Shown: positions 45,658-54,913 of the stretch, piece by piece
How the letters are laid out: every line of letters begins with the position of its first letter
How positions within the stretch are numbered: the first letter of the stretch is position 1
Assembly (NCBI RefSeq): GCF_963665995.1
Contig: NZ_OY762512.1
Coordinates: 3,410,001 to 3,474,000, forward strand
Reading direction: 5' to 3'
Length of the DNA stretch: 64,000 bases
Source of the DNA: Pleurocapsa sp. FMAR1
Lineage (GTDB): Bacteria > Cyanobacteriota > Cyanobacteriia > Cyanobacteriales > Xenococcaceae
Notes under the pieces: generated by a model
What the model saw: the letters and a program-made list of their open reading frames with translations, nothing else
Told to the model about the DNA's origin: nothing
Databases searched by the model: none
Position numbers and translations under genes: made by a program

Positions 45658-46305
45658 TTAAAATAATATTTTATGGCAATAAAAACCTTCAGCATATTGT
45701 TCGGTAGCATTCGATTCAATACCTCTTATTCTTAAAATTGAAGTAAAGGTTTCTTCGGTAAACCACTGTTTATTACTTTGAGTTTGAAAGTGAGCCATAA
45801 GATGTTGAATTTTTTTTTGACAGATAGATTTGCTCAAGTGAACGAATAAATTAGGCGAACTAAAATCGCCATCGTATTTAGGAATTTCATATTCCCAAAT
45901 TAAATGATCTCGAAAAGTATTTCTGGTTAATTCCGAAATCAAACGATGGTCTTGATGCAAATCTTGTCGGTAATGAGTCAAAATTAAATTAGGATTTACT
46001 TCGTGTTTGAGTTGTTCAAAATAAAGTTTTATTTCCGCTCCAATATACGGAAAAAAACCATCCTTAAATCCTTTAACAACAATTTTTGACCGATTAGCGG
46101 CAGAACCAAGAAAATTTTTAGCACTTTCAAATGCTTCTTTTTCCCTTTCTCCTGTTGCACCAAAGATAACCCAAAAAATACTCAAATCGGGATACATTTC
46201 TATTAGTTTTAAGATAGTACCACCACAGCCAATTTCGATGTCATCACTATGAGCGCCAAGACATAAAACTTGTTGGAATGAATTGTCAAAATTGAGTTTA
46301 AGCAT
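45658..46305 (-). CDS. PIG-L/LmbE family deacetylase
   Basis: A 215-residue zinc hydrolase from ATG 46305 (MLKLNFDNSFQQ); the open frame starts further upstream at 46347 but the extra residues are not family-like. The zinc motif AHSDDIEIGCGG (His-x-Asp-Asp) is near residue 18, and a second, HYRQDLHQDH, near residue 110. It removes N-acetyl groups from GlcNAc-type sugars or nucleotide-linked intermediates; in this context it probably generates an amino sugar for the polymer. Confidence 0.9.
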   Translation of the reverse strand: MLKLNFDNSFQQVLCLGAHSDDIEIGCGGTILKLIEMYPDLSIFWVIFGATGEREKEAFESAKNFLGSAANRSKIVVKGFKDGFFPYIGAEIKLYFEQLKHEVNPNLILTHYRQDLHQDHRLISELTRNTFRDHLIWEYEIPKYDGDFSSPNLFVHLSKSICQKKIQHLMAHFQTQSNKQWFTEETFTSILRIRGIESNATEQYAEGFYCHKILF

Positions 46306-46356
46306 TTTAGAGTAATTTATAAAATTGTTGAGTAACAAGCAAGCCAAAAAACTCTT

Positions 46357-47133
46357 TTATCTAATCTCGCGATTAAAATTACTTTTTACGAAACGCCATA
46401 CACTAAGTTTTCCAGGCTTCATCGGAACAAAAAAACTACCGACAAAAGCACAATCTCGCCTACTTAGCAAGTCGAGCGCCAACTGTTTTGACATCAAGCA
46501 AGGGTAATGTTGGTAACCAGCACCTGCGATAAACCAATTTTTAAGCATAACATCGTTAAGACAGCCTTCTGTTACCATGTCAAAGACAATTTTTCCATCC
46601 GTTCGCACCATCCGTGCCATCTCTTCAAAGTAGCGGCACATGACCAGTGAAGGCTGTCCTGGCATGACTTTGTGAGCGTGAACGAGGTCAATTGAGTTTG
46701 AAGGAGTAGAGGCAAGCGACTTGCCATCTGTCGAATGAGCGATGACTTAATAGGTTTGCTCTAGATATTTTTCCCATTTACTTGCCGTTTCGTAGATTTC
46801 ATAGTATGTAAGAGTACAAATATTGACGATCTTTTCCAGATAGCGTCCCGATTTAGGGCCAATTTCGCAGATGCGATCGACTTTCCCTTCAAATACTCCT
46901 AGTGCGCTCATCTGGTCAATAGTATCTTGAGTTGCACCAGGCTTATTGTGTTTGGCATCAATGTAATCCCCAACCGATAAATCTGCTTCTTTCGCGCCTG
47001 CAATCGTTTCCTCAAAAGGAATATAATCTCTATATTCTGTGTAAGGTTGACTTAATCGTGTTATTTTAAAATCTAGCGATTTGAGAAAAACATTAATACT
47101 CTTGCCGATAGTGGTTTTAAGGCTTTTATTCAT
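46357..47133 (-). pseudogene. SAM-dependent methyltransferase with a single in-frame stop
   Basis: One continuous frame of 259 codons is cut only by TAA at 46749-46747. Before it: SVGDYIDAKHNKPGATQDTI, RICEIGPKSGRYLEKI (SAM motif I) and YYEIYETASKWEKYLEQTY. After it, in the same frame: VIAHSTDGKSLASTPSNSID, LVHAHKV, YFEEMARMVRTDGKIVFDMV. Restoring one sense codon would give a normal sugar or lipid methyltransferase. Everything else looks intact, so the mutation is recent or an assembly error. Confidence 0.88.
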
Positions 47134-47209
47134 AACTTATTCAGCTCCGCTTGCCCTAATTTATAATTGCTGCGATTTTCTAAAGATAGATTGAGATTAA
47201 ATCGCGCGA

Positions 47210-48073
47210 TTAATTTCTCAACCCTACAGAAGAAGAACCATTAGGAGTAGTGTAAAAACTTGGAGGCGATAATAACCTATTATCTTTTTGAGCTTTAGAA
47301 CGATCCCAAACAGCCCAAGGCATTTGTCCTTTGGTGTACATTTGGTCGAAGATCATTTTTTCTTTGAGAGTATCCATACACGCCCAGAAACCTGGATTTC
47401 TATAGCCAATGAGTTCTTTTTTAGCGATCAAGCGTTGAAAAGGTTCTACAACCAACTCCTCTCCAGGTTCGATATAGTCAAAAATTTCTTTTTTAAAGAC
47501 AAAAAAGCCGCCATTGATCCATAAATCGGATTTGCTCACAGGTTCAATCTTTTCTACTATAGCCTCATCTTCTAAGGACACAACGTGAAAAGATTGGGAA
47601 GGCTGTACGCACAAGAAACTGGCTGTTTTATTAGCTCTGTAAAAGCGATCGAGGTATAGATTGAGATCTAGATCGCTAAGTCCATCGCCATAGTTAGCCA
47701 TGAATACTTCTTCACCTTCTAAGTAGGGCTTCACCGCCAACAATCTCTGCCCGATATTATTTTGCAATCCCGTATCGATAAAGGAAATTCGCCAATCTTC
47801 CATGTCGTTATCGTAAAGATGTACGGTTCTGCCACCATTTGAGAGAACAAAGTTATTTGATAGACATTCGTTGTAATTGAGAAAATAGTTTTTGATATAG
47901 TCACCCCGATAACCGAGACACAAAATAAAGTCTTTGTGTCCAAAATGAGCGTAATAACGCATCAAATGCCAAATCATCGGTCTGTAGCCTATCTCTACCA
48001 TAGGTTTGGGAACAGTTTGAGAATGCTCTCTCAAACGCGTTCCAAAACCACCACAAAATAGAACGACTTTCAT
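47210..48073 (-). CDS. rfbF: Glucose-1-phosphate cytidylyltransferase
   Basis: A 287-residue nucleotidyltransferase of the RfbF type that makes CDP-glucose from CTP and glucose-1-phosphate. The activation motif VLFCGGFGTRLREHSQTVPK is at residues 4-23, followed by PMVEIGYRPMIWHLM, ANYGDGLSDLDL and INGGFFVFKKEIFDYI. About 30 residues longer at the C-terminus than typical RfbF. It is first-step chemistry for CDP-dideoxy- or branched sugars, but no CDP-glucose 4,6-dehydratase is in the window. It lies downstream of the aminotransferase gene in the same transcript. Confidence 0.9.
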   Translation of the reverse strand: MKVVLFCGGFGTRLREHSQTVPKPMVEIGYRPMIWHLMRYYAHFGHKDFILCLGYRGDYIKNYFLNYNECLSNNFVLSNGGRTVHLYDNDMEDWRISFIDTGLQNNIGQRLLAVKPYLEGEEVFMANYGDGLSDLDLNLYLDRFYRANKTASFLCVQPSQSFHVVSLEDEAIVEKIEPVSKSDLWINGGFFVFKKEIFDYIEPGEELVVEPFQRLIAKKELIGYRNPGFWACMDTLKEKMIFDQMYTKGQMPWAVWDRSKAQKDNRLLSPPSFYTTPNGSSSVGLRN

Positions 48074-48096
48074 ATAATTCTCCTAATTATTAGTTA

Positions 48097-49437
48097 TTAA
48101 TTGAATTTCCGAAACACTGGTTGCACTGTTCGTCCGACCAAATATTTTTCTACACCTTCTTCTAGTGCCTGATGATAAACATCTAAGGCTTCGGCAATTG
48201 CTTCTATGGTTCTTTGAATATCTTCGTCTCGATGAGAAAAACTTACGACCAAAGAAGGCGCAATGATGCCTCGTTTGATAATCTCCTGTAGGAACAAAGT
48301 CCGAAACGCTTGCGATCGCTCTTTATCGCCATCTTTAGTTACATAAATTAGATTACAGGGTTTACCAGCAACGCTAAAATATTCTTCTAGTTGCCGAGTG
48401 GCGATCACCTGATTGATTCCCTCAATTAATTTTTTTCCTTGGCGATCAAGATATTCGACTACATTTTCTTCTTGATATATTCTCATTACTTCCATAGCTG
48501 CTGCTAGTGAATGAGTTTCTGCCCCAAAAGTGGTAGAAAGAAGAAAAACTCGTTCGCGATCATGCTGTATTCCTCCTAATTCCATAATTTCCCTTTTACC
48601 TGCTAAAGCGGCAATGGAAAAACCGTTGCCCATTCCTTTACCAAAGGTAGAAAGATCGGGAACGATCTGATGTACCTTCTGTGCGCCTCCAAGATCCCAA
48701 CGAAATCCAGTAATGATTTCATCGAGGATAAATAAAGCACCGTTTTCATGGCAAATTCTTTTGGCTTCGTGAAGAAAATTATGGGTGGGAGTTATGAGTG
48801 TTTCCGCTTCCATAATCAGACAGGCAAAACGATTGGGATATTTGGTAAAGAGTGCTTTAATACTCTCTAAATCGTTATATTTAAACTTGACAGTCAAATT
48901 TTGAATTGCTTCTGGGATACCTGCATTCATGTCTCTAGAGCCAATAAACCAATCATCGGTAGAAAAGAAAGGATGATCGGCGCAAACGGCTACCATATCT
49001 TTGCCTGTATAGGCACGAGCTAGTTTTATGGCTGCTGTGGTCGCATCAGAACCATTTTTGGCAAATTTGACCATTTCTGCTCCCTCAATTAGACTGAGGA
49101 ACTGCTCTGCACACTCTATTTCTATGGGTGCGGGGCGAGTAAAGTTGATCCCCAAAAGCATTTGTCTGTAGGCAGCTTTTACTACAGATTCGTAACCATG
49201 CCCCAAGGTAACCGCCCGCAAACCCATGCCATACTCAATATATTCGTTATCGTCAACATCCCATACATGGCAGCCTTTTCCTTTGACTAGAAATCCTGGT
49301 GCTAATTCGGGATACTGATCGTCACCTTTGGCATAGGTATGTGCGCCACCAGGAATAAGCTGATGACTTTTCTGTTTTAGCTCTTCGGAACGGCTAAAAT
49401 TACTGATGTATTTTTCTTTTTGATTTATCATTATCAT
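48097..49437 (-). CDS. Class III PLP-dependent aminotransferase (GSAM-like)
   Basis: A 446-residue class III aminotransferase resembling HemL but distinct from the housekeeping copy at 11738. Blocks: LIPGGAHTYAKGDDQYPELA, KNGSDATTAAIKLARAYTG, FILDEIITGFRWDLGG, and the PLP lysine in STFGKGMGNGFSIAAL. Proteins of this type are common in deoxysugar and polysaccharide loci beside DUF4910 and RfbC genes, where they probably aminate a keto sugar or related intermediate. It follows the DUF4910 gene by 2 bp. Confidence 0.9.
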   Translation of the reverse strand: MIMINQKEKYISNFSRSEELKQKSHQLIPGGAHTYAKGDDQYPELAPGFLVKGKGCHVWDVDDNEYIEYGMGLRAVTLGHGYESVVKAAYRQMLLGINFTRPAPIEIECAEQFLSLIEGAEMVKFAKNGSDATTAAIKLARAYTGKDMVAVCADHPFFSTDDWFIGSRDMNAGIPEAIQNLTVKFKYNDLESIKALFTKYPNRFACLIMEAETLITPTHNFLHEAKRICHENGALFILDEIITGFRWDLGGAQKVHQIVPDLSTFGKGMGNGFSIAALAGKREIMELGGIQHDRERVFLLSTTFGAETHSLAAAMEVMRIYQEENVVEYLDRQGKKLIEGINQVIATRQLEEYFSVAGKPCNLIYVTKDGDKERSQAFRTLFLQEIIKRGIIAPSLVVSFSHRDEDIQRTIEAIAEALDVYHQALEEGVEKYLVGRTVQPVFRKFN

Positions 49438-49439
49438 TT

Positions 49440-50807
49440 TTAGTTGATGGTTAATTCCAATAAACCGCCTTTGAATAAAGCATTGGCAGCATCTCGAATC
49501 ACTGAAAATTCCAATCTGGAGCGATCGCTTATATCTAAAAGACTATGATTGCCATCCGCTAAATTCAGCACCCACAAAGTTGCCATTTCTTTAGTTTTTT
49601 TATTTTGTGTGCCGCCAAAAGTGCCATACAGTCCTCGTTTCCCTAATTGAGGTTCGCATTTAGGATTGGTATTGAGATATTTTCGATTGTTTTCTAAAAT
49701 ATCGACTACTGCTAAATACTTTTCCAAGGAGTCTGCTAATTTATCGGCTCGAACAAAGTCTAAATTATCTGCTGAGGTATGATACTCAGGATATTGACCA
49801 AAGGGAGTTCTAGTTAAACTACCTACTGCCAAATTAAATCCAGGTGAGCAAAATTGACGCTCATCATAGCCGTAAGGAGAAAAATCATTTATTTGATAAT
49901 CTTGTCCAGAATGTTGCAAAACATGAATAACTGCCTTATCTATTTCGGCATTGCCACGACGACTTTTTTTGTAATTTAATTTTCCCAAATCTCCTAATCC
50001 AGCCGCGATCAAACCATGTTTGATTTGAGAGGTTTTGCTTTCGTTTAAGCTCAGCCAGGTAATCGAACCAATTGTGCCAGGAATAAATAGAAAGCGATAG
50101 GAATATCTCAAAGATAGAGAACTGAGATGTTTGGCTAAGAAAGTTACTATAGAAATTCCCGATAAATTGTCATTACATAGAGAAGGATGGCAGATATGAC
50201 AGGAAAATAATACTTCTTCCTTGCTTTCTCCTGGTAGATAATACTCTCCGTAGGTTAAGTGTCCTGGTTCTAGTGAAGAATCTATGTAGACTTCGTATTC
50301 ACCATCTTCTAGTGCCTCCAGTTGACGATGAGTTAAGCAAAATCCCCAATTTTCACTGTAATATGAAGTCCGATAGGGTATCCAGTCGGGATGTTCTGGC
50401 AGCGAAAAAAGATGTTTTTTTAACTCTGATAGAGGCATCTTTTTCTGAATGGGAATGCTGTAGTTGAGCAGGTGTAAATTCGATTTTTGAAAATCAATAA
50501 CCTTTTCCCCTTTGGCATTTTTCACATAAGCATCCTTAATGTTCCACTCTTTAGGAACTGTCCAGTCGAACACTTTTGTACCCGTCGGTACTTGGTTAAT
50601 TTTTAAGGGAATATTTTGCTGTAGAATTGCTAGGGTTTTTCTCACTCCATCGCCAGTAATACTTCGGCAAATGAGGTACAAATCTGAGATTAACTGGTAC
50701 ATTGTCGTACCTGATTGAGAAGCAACGATTTTGGAATCGACGCTCAGATTGTTTTTCTCAGTCGGCTCTGTGGTTCTAGGTAAATCGTTCTGCTGTATAG
50801 TCTTCAT
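49440..50807 (-). CDS. DUF4910 domain, aminopeptidase-like protein
   Basis: A 455-residue protein. YLICRSITGDGVRKTLAILQ opens the family domain near residue 44, so the first 35 residues may be extra; ATG at 50702 is an alternative start that would avoid the 32-bp overlap with the epimerase gene. SCHICHPSLCNDNLSG carries zinc-binding His/Asp of the M28-like fold, and QFCSPGFNLAVGSLTRTPFG, EYHTSADNLDFV complete the site. A C-terminal winged-helix segment ends it. Its role in sugar biosynthesis clusters is unknown; its neighbours make peptide or amide chemistry plausible. Confidence 0.85.
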   Translation of the reverse strand: MKTIQQNDLPRTTEPTEKNNLSVDSKIVASQSGTTMYQLISDLYLICRSITGDGVRKTLAILQQNIPLKINQVPTGTKVFDWTVPKEWNIKDAYVKNAKGEKVIDFQKSNLHLLNYSIPIQKKMPLSELKKHLFSLPEHPDWIPYRTSYYSENWGFCLTHRQLEALEDGEYEVYIDSSLEPGHLTYGEYYLPGESKEEVLFSCHICHPSLCNDNLSGISIVTFLAKHLSSLSLRYSYRFLFIPGTIGSITWLSLNESKTSQIKHGLIAAGLGDLGKLNYKKSRRGNAEIDKAVIHVLQHSGQDYQINDFSPYGYDERQFCSPGFNLAVGSLTRTPFGQYPEYHTSADNLDFVRADKLADSLEKYLAVVDILENNRKYLNTNPKCEPQLGKRGLYGTFGGTQNKKTKEMATLWVLNLADGNHSLLDISDRSRLEFSVIRDAANALFKGGLLELTIN

Positions 50808-51318
50808 ATTCTCGATCTCTTAAAGAAATTATGCTAACTTGCTCAGGCCAATTAATCTTGAAAGTGGAATCGTTCCAACGAAATCCTCTAGCGCATTCTG
50901 GAGCATAGAATTCTGACATCTGATAAAAGACTTCAGTATCATCTTTTAGAGTTTGAAAGCCGTGAGCGAATCCTTCAGGAACGTACAAAGCCTTGTGATT
51001 CTCTGCCGTCAGTTCGACTCCAATCCATTGCTGAAATGTTTCCGAATTAGAACGTAAATCGACGATGGCATCATAAATAGCTCCTTTGGTACAGCGCACT
51101 AATTTCGCTTCGGCATGAGGAGAAATCTGGAGATGCATTCCCCTAATAGTCCCCTTTTTTTTGTTGAAAGAAATATTGCACTGTACGAGGTTGGGATTGA
51201 GTCCGCGATCGCTAAATTCTTTTTCGCACCAAGTACGGGCAAAAAAGCCTCTTTCATCTTCAAATCTTTCTGGTTCGACGATATAAACATTTTTTAGCTT
51301 AGTTGGCATAAAACGCAT
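50776..51318 (-). CDS. rfbC: RfbC-like 3,5-epimerase
   Basis: A 180-residue cupin epimerase. ERFEDERGFFARTW, TIRGMHLQISPHAEAKLVRC with the catalytic-side His, GAIYDAIVDLR, ALYVPEGFAHGFQTL and YQMSEFYAPE are the dTDP-4-dehydrorhamnose 3,5-epimerase blocks. No rfbA, rfbB or rfbD is in the window, so its substrate may instead be a CDP-linked 4-keto sugar made with the rfbF product (inference). It overlaps the DUF4910 frame by 32 bp and starts 3 bp after the C-methyltransferase stop. Confidence 0.9.
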   Translation of the reverse strand: MRFMPTKLKNVYIVEPERFEDERGFFARTWCEKEFSDRGLNPNLVQCNISFNKKKGTIRGMHLQISPHAEAKLVRCTKGAIYDAIVDLRSNSETFQQWIGVELTAENHKALYVPEGFAHGFQTLKDDTEVFYQMSEFYAPECARGFRWNDSTFKINWPEQVSIISLRDREYEDYTAERFT

Positions 51319-51320
51319 TT

Positions 51321-52595
51321 TTAGGAATATACCCTCACTTCAGGAATAGGTACGACAAACTGTCCGTTCCAGTCGCGAATAAAGCTCATTTGTTCGATAA
51401 TTTCATCTTTGAAGTTCCATGGCAAAATTAGGACATAATCGGGCTTGGTTTCCTGAATTTTGTCGGGATGGTAAATCGGAATATGAGTGCCTGGTAAAAA
51501 TTTTCCTTGTTTGTAAGGATTGCGATCTACTGTATAGTCTAAAAAATCTGTACGGATGCCACAATAGTTGAGCAATGTATTACCTTTACCTGGTGCGCCA
51601 TAACCGACAACGGTTTTTCCTTCTCGTTTGAGCTTAATTAAGAAATCTAAGAGTTTACGTTTCGTTTCTTTAACTTGTTCTGTAAAGTTTTGGTAACGTT
51701 CAAGAGAGGTAAACCCATCTTTTTCTTCGCGGTTTCTTAGCTCGATGCAGCGATCGCTTACTACTTTACTTGAGTCTTCTTGGTGACAAGCATAAATCCG
51801 CAGCGATCCTCCATGAGTTGGCAATTCTTCGACATCAAACAGGGTCATGCCATGAGCTGCAAATACTTTTTCAATGGTGATAAAGCTATGGTAACAGAAG
51901 TGTTCGTGATAAATCGTATCGAACTGATTTTCTGCCATTAAACGCATCAAATGCTGAAATTCACCCGTAGCTACTCCTTGCGGCTTAAGCAAAATTTTAA
52001 TCCCCGCTACAAAGTCGTTTAAATCTGGAACGTGGGCTAAAACATTATTGGCAACAACTAAGTCGGCTTGCTTTCCTTGCCCAACTAGCTTGTTAGCACA
52101 TTCTCGTCCAAAAAATTCAACAACGGTAGAAACATTTTTTTCCATTGCCACTTTAGCGATATTGGCAGCAGGTTCGACCCCAAGTACGGGAATATTTTTT
52201 TCAACAAAATATTGCAGTAAATAACCATCATTACTAGCAAGTTCTACAATCTGACTTTGCTCGTTAAAACCAAATCGCTTTACCATCAAATCCGTATAGG
52301 CTTTAGCGTGCTTTAACCAGGTATCTGCATAAGAAGAAAAGTAGGCATATTCCGTGAAAATATTCCCTGGACTGACGTAAGACTCTAATTGCACTAAGAA
52401 ACAGTTATGACAAATGTGAACGTGGAGTGGATAAAAAGGTTCCATCTCGTTAATCTGTTCTGAACTTAAGTAGCTCTCGCACAGTGGAGACATACCTAGA
52501 TCGACAAAAGTATGTCTTAATGAGGTTTTACAAAATCGGCAGGTAGCATTTGTAGTCGTGCCGCCAATCTCTATTGTTTTTGTTGTTTGAACCAT
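51321..52595 (-). CDS. NDP-sugar C-methyltransferase (TylC3/NovU type)
   Basis: A 424-residue protein with the three-part architecture of sugar C-methyltransferases. An N-terminal zinc domain (CRFCKTSLRHTFVDLGMSPL, then HICHNCFLVQL) is followed by a SAM domain (QIVELASNDGYLLQYF, near residue 115) and the C-terminal Methyltransf_14 domain (VVGYGAPGKGNTLLNYCGI). YHEHFCYHSF holds the catalytic Tyr/His region. It would add a C-linked methyl to a keto-deoxysugar, giving a branched sugar. It heads the deoxysugar module. Confidence 0.93.
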   Translation of the reverse strand: MVQTTKTIEIGGTTTNATCRFCKTSLRHTFVDLGMSPLCESYLSSEQINEMEPFYPLHVHICHNCFLVQLESYVSPGNIFTEYAYFSSYADTWLKHAKAYTDLMVKRFGFNEQSQIVELASNDGYLLQYFVEKNIPVLGVEPAANIAKVAMEKNVSTVVEFFGRECANKLVGQGKQADLVVANNVLAHVPDLNDFVAGIKILLKPQGVATGEFQHLMRLMAENQFDTIYHEHFCYHSFITIEKVFAAHGMTLFDVEELPTHGGSLRIYACHQEDSSKVVSDRCIELRNREEKDGFTSLERYQNFTEQVKETKRKLLDFLIKLKREGKTVVGYGAPGKGNTLLNYCGIRTDFLDYTVDRNPYKQGKFLPGTHIPIYHPDKIQETKPDYVLILPWNFKDEIIEQMSFIRDWNGQFVVPIPEVRVYS

Positions 52596-52822
52596 ATTAT
52601 TCTAAAATACGTATATAAATTGAATAAATGAGTGAGTCATAGCTTATTTACTATGTTTTTTTACGATTAAATAAAAATAAATAAAAAGACAAAAATTAAA
52701 AGTAAAAATACATACAAATGTAATTGTACAACATAAATGTAATAATACAACTTTAATGTCTATTTGTAATTATCAAGCTGAATCATAGCCTGATAATACA
52801 TTTGTTTTCATAAATAAAATTA

Positions 52823-53947
52823 TTAAATTAATTGGGCATAAAAATCAACATACTGTTCGGCTATTTTTGATTTACTAAAACGATAATTATGCAAATCACA
52901 ATCGGCACGAGATTGATTTAAAGTACTAGCGATCGCATTTGATAAATTTGATACAGAATCTCCTTCTAACTGAAAATATGTGCAATTATTAGCACCAATT
53001 TCACGAAAAACAGAAATGTCAGTACAAACCACTTTGGAAGCAAAATAAATAGCTTCGGCTAAGGGCAAACAAAATCCTTCAGTAGATGATGCAATAATAA
53101 ACAGTTCGCAGTTTTGATATAGCCAAGTCAAGTTACTGTCGTTAATTGATGATTCTAATAATACTAATTCTTGTAAGGCAAAATAATCTATCAAACTATG
53201 GAGTTTTTCAGTTTCTGGCCCTGTAGCACCAATAATAATTAGTTTAGTTTGGGCTGTTATCTGATTACTGTTTCTGAGCTTGACATAGGCTTTAATCAGC
53301 AGATCTAAATTTTTGTTTTGTCGATGCTGTCCTACGCACAGTAAAAAAGACTCAGTATATTTTGAATCAATATTTGTAGGTATGGCTGGCGTAATTTGAG
53401 AAAAATCTACGCAATTGTAAATTACAGTCGTAAGTTTTTGCGAACTAATTTTCGGCAGGTATCGATTTAGATTTTTCAAAGTAATTTGCGAAACACAACT
53501 TAGACCACTGCTATTCTCAACACATTGCTTAAGAAACCAACGATTAAACCAGACATTGGGATAGCCAAAGTTTTCTGGACATTCGTAGGGATAAAAATCA
53601 TGAATAGTAGTCACTACAGGACAGGAAAATAAAGATCGCCAAAAGGGAATCGGAAATGACAAATGAACCAAATCGGGACATAGTTGATTTGTTAGTTTGG
53701 CTAATCCCCAAACAAACCAAATATTTCGGGATAAAGAACTATTTTTAAGCTCGATGCTGACTAGATCGATCTTTGGTGAATCCAATACAAAAGATGTTTT
53801 AAAATAATTTAGTTGCCATGCTCCAATTACAAGCGTTACCTTATCTACTTCGTTGGTACTGGCAAGACACTGTGCCAAATTAACGGCGTGTCTGCAAACT
53901 CCTGTCGGCTTAATTGGTCTATGTAAGGCAGCAATCAAAACGTGCAT
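52823..53947 (-). CDS. Glycosyltransferase family 4 (intact C-type copy)
   Basis: A 374-residue GT-B protein. MHVLIAALHRPIKPTGVCRH starts the glycine-loop region; VTTIHDFYPYECPENFGYPN follows. The donor domain shows FLLCVGQHRQNKNLDLLIKA, IIIGATGPETEKL and the acceptor FIIASSTEGFCLPLAEAIYF with E-x7-E. Its decayed copy is at 22359-22659. A 227-bp AT-rich gap separates it from the C-methyltransferase gene. Confidence 0.92.
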   Translation of the reverse strand: MHVLIAALHRPIKPTGVCRHAVNLAQCLASTNEVDKVTLVIGAWQLNYFKTSFVLDSPKIDLVSIELKNSSLSRNIWFVWGLAKLTNQLCPDLVHLSFPIPFWRSLFSCPVVTTIHDFYPYECPENFGYPNVWFNRWFLKQCVENSSGLSCVSQITLKNLNRYLPKISSQKLTTVIYNCVDFSQITPAIPTNIDSKYTESFLLCVGQHRQNKNLDLLIKAYVKLRNSNQITAQTKLIIIGATGPETEKLHSLIDYFALQELVLLESSINDSNLTWLYQNCELFIIASSTEGFCLPLAEAIYFASKVVCTDISVFREIGANNCTYFQLEGDSVSNLSNAIASTLNQSRADCDLHNYRFSKSKIAEQYVDFYAQLI

Positions 53948-53952
53948 GATAA

Positions 53953-54843
53953 TTATCGGCTGCTAATTTTTTTCTGGATGCTACGCATTAGTTTTAAGAG
54001 AATGGGAGAATCATAAACTGAGGTTTTTAGTTTAAATTTAAAGTTGTTAAGTAAAGAGTAATCTGGTTGATTACGATAAAAATTTACGCCTTGATAGTTT
54101 TTGTAGGTAATATAATTTTTGGTCGTAAAAAGATTACCAAATTCATAAACAGAAGGAATATAATGGGCGGTAAGCGATTTCCTCGAAAAACTAGGATTTA
54201 TAGTCGGTAAAGCACCATGAATAGTTTTCGAGTTCCAAAATAAAACATCTCCTTGATTTAGAGCAGGAGCAGTAATTTCATCTTTATGCTTTTCTGTATA
54301 TTGGCTAATTCGTTGTAACCATTGACTGTGAGATAAATTAGCATCGTCGCTATGAAAATCGGGATTGTGATTAGACTTTGGTAAGACATAAAATCTACCT
54401 GCTCTTTCGTCAATATTCTCCAAAGCAATCCAAGCAGCAGTTAAGTTTCCGTTGGGAATAGAATCTAAATACCACCAGTCTTGATGGGATTGTGTCTCTG
54501 TATTTTTATCAAAAAGCATGGTTTGCATCAAATTAAAAGCATCAAACCCAGTTATTTGCTTGAGTGCATTTTGAATCGATTCATGACAATAAATTTCTTT
54601 AGCAAGGTTGCTAAACTTTGGATATTTTTGGTAATCATGAATATCTAAAAAAGACTGTTTGACGTGACCATATTCATTAAGCTGATTTGGTTCATATTTG
54701 TTAGTACTTTGTCGAAAAAAAGGTTGTTTAGAGGGGACTATTTGTTGAGCATAAAATTCTAATAATTGATTGATAAGTTGAGCAGGAATTAAATTGCGCA
54801 GGACAACATATCCGTGTTCTTGATAATAAATATTTGGTTGCAT
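53953..54843 (-). CDS. Phytanoyl-CoA dioxygenase (PhyH) family protein
   Basis: A 296-residue Fe(II)/2-oxoglutarate dioxygenase. YYQEHGYVVLRNLIPAQLIN starts the domain; the metal site is HQDWWYLDS (His and Asp) with the distal His in SKTIHGALP; Arg in SRKSLTAHY should bind 2-oxoglutarate. In this locus it may hydroxylate a sugar or an acyl decoration; the substrate cannot be inferred. It sits between the intact B and C glycosyltransferases, and the decayed block has no equivalent. Confidence 0.88.
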   Translation of the reverse strand: MQPNIYYQEHGYVVLRNLIPAQLINQLLEFYAQQIVPSKQPFFRQSTNKYEPNQLNEYGHVKQSFLDIHDYQKYPKFSNLAKEIYCHESIQNALKQITGFDAFNLMQTMLFDKNTETQSHQDWWYLDSIPNGNLTAAWIALENIDERAGRFYVLPKSNHNPDFHSDDANLSHSQWLQRISQYTEKHKDEITAPALNQGDVLFWNSKTIHGALPTINPSFSRKSLTAHYIPSVYEFGNLFTTKNYITYKNYQGVNFYRNQPDYSLLNNFKFKLKTSVYDSPILLKLMRSIQKKISSR

Positions 54844-54913
54844 TTACTTAATGTCCTAAAAAGTTATATGTATTATATTCTCACAAGTCTTAGTTGCAGA
54901 AAATAAAATCTGA

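Noticed and set aside
46306-46347. Upstream extension of the PIG-L frame
   Set aside because: The 14 extra residues are not family-like; Met at 46305 is closer to the conserved domain.
48097-49437. Considered as a second hemL
   Set aside because: It is HemL-like in fold, but key N-terminal blocks differ and it is packed with deoxysugar genes; the housekeeping hemL is at 11738-13039.
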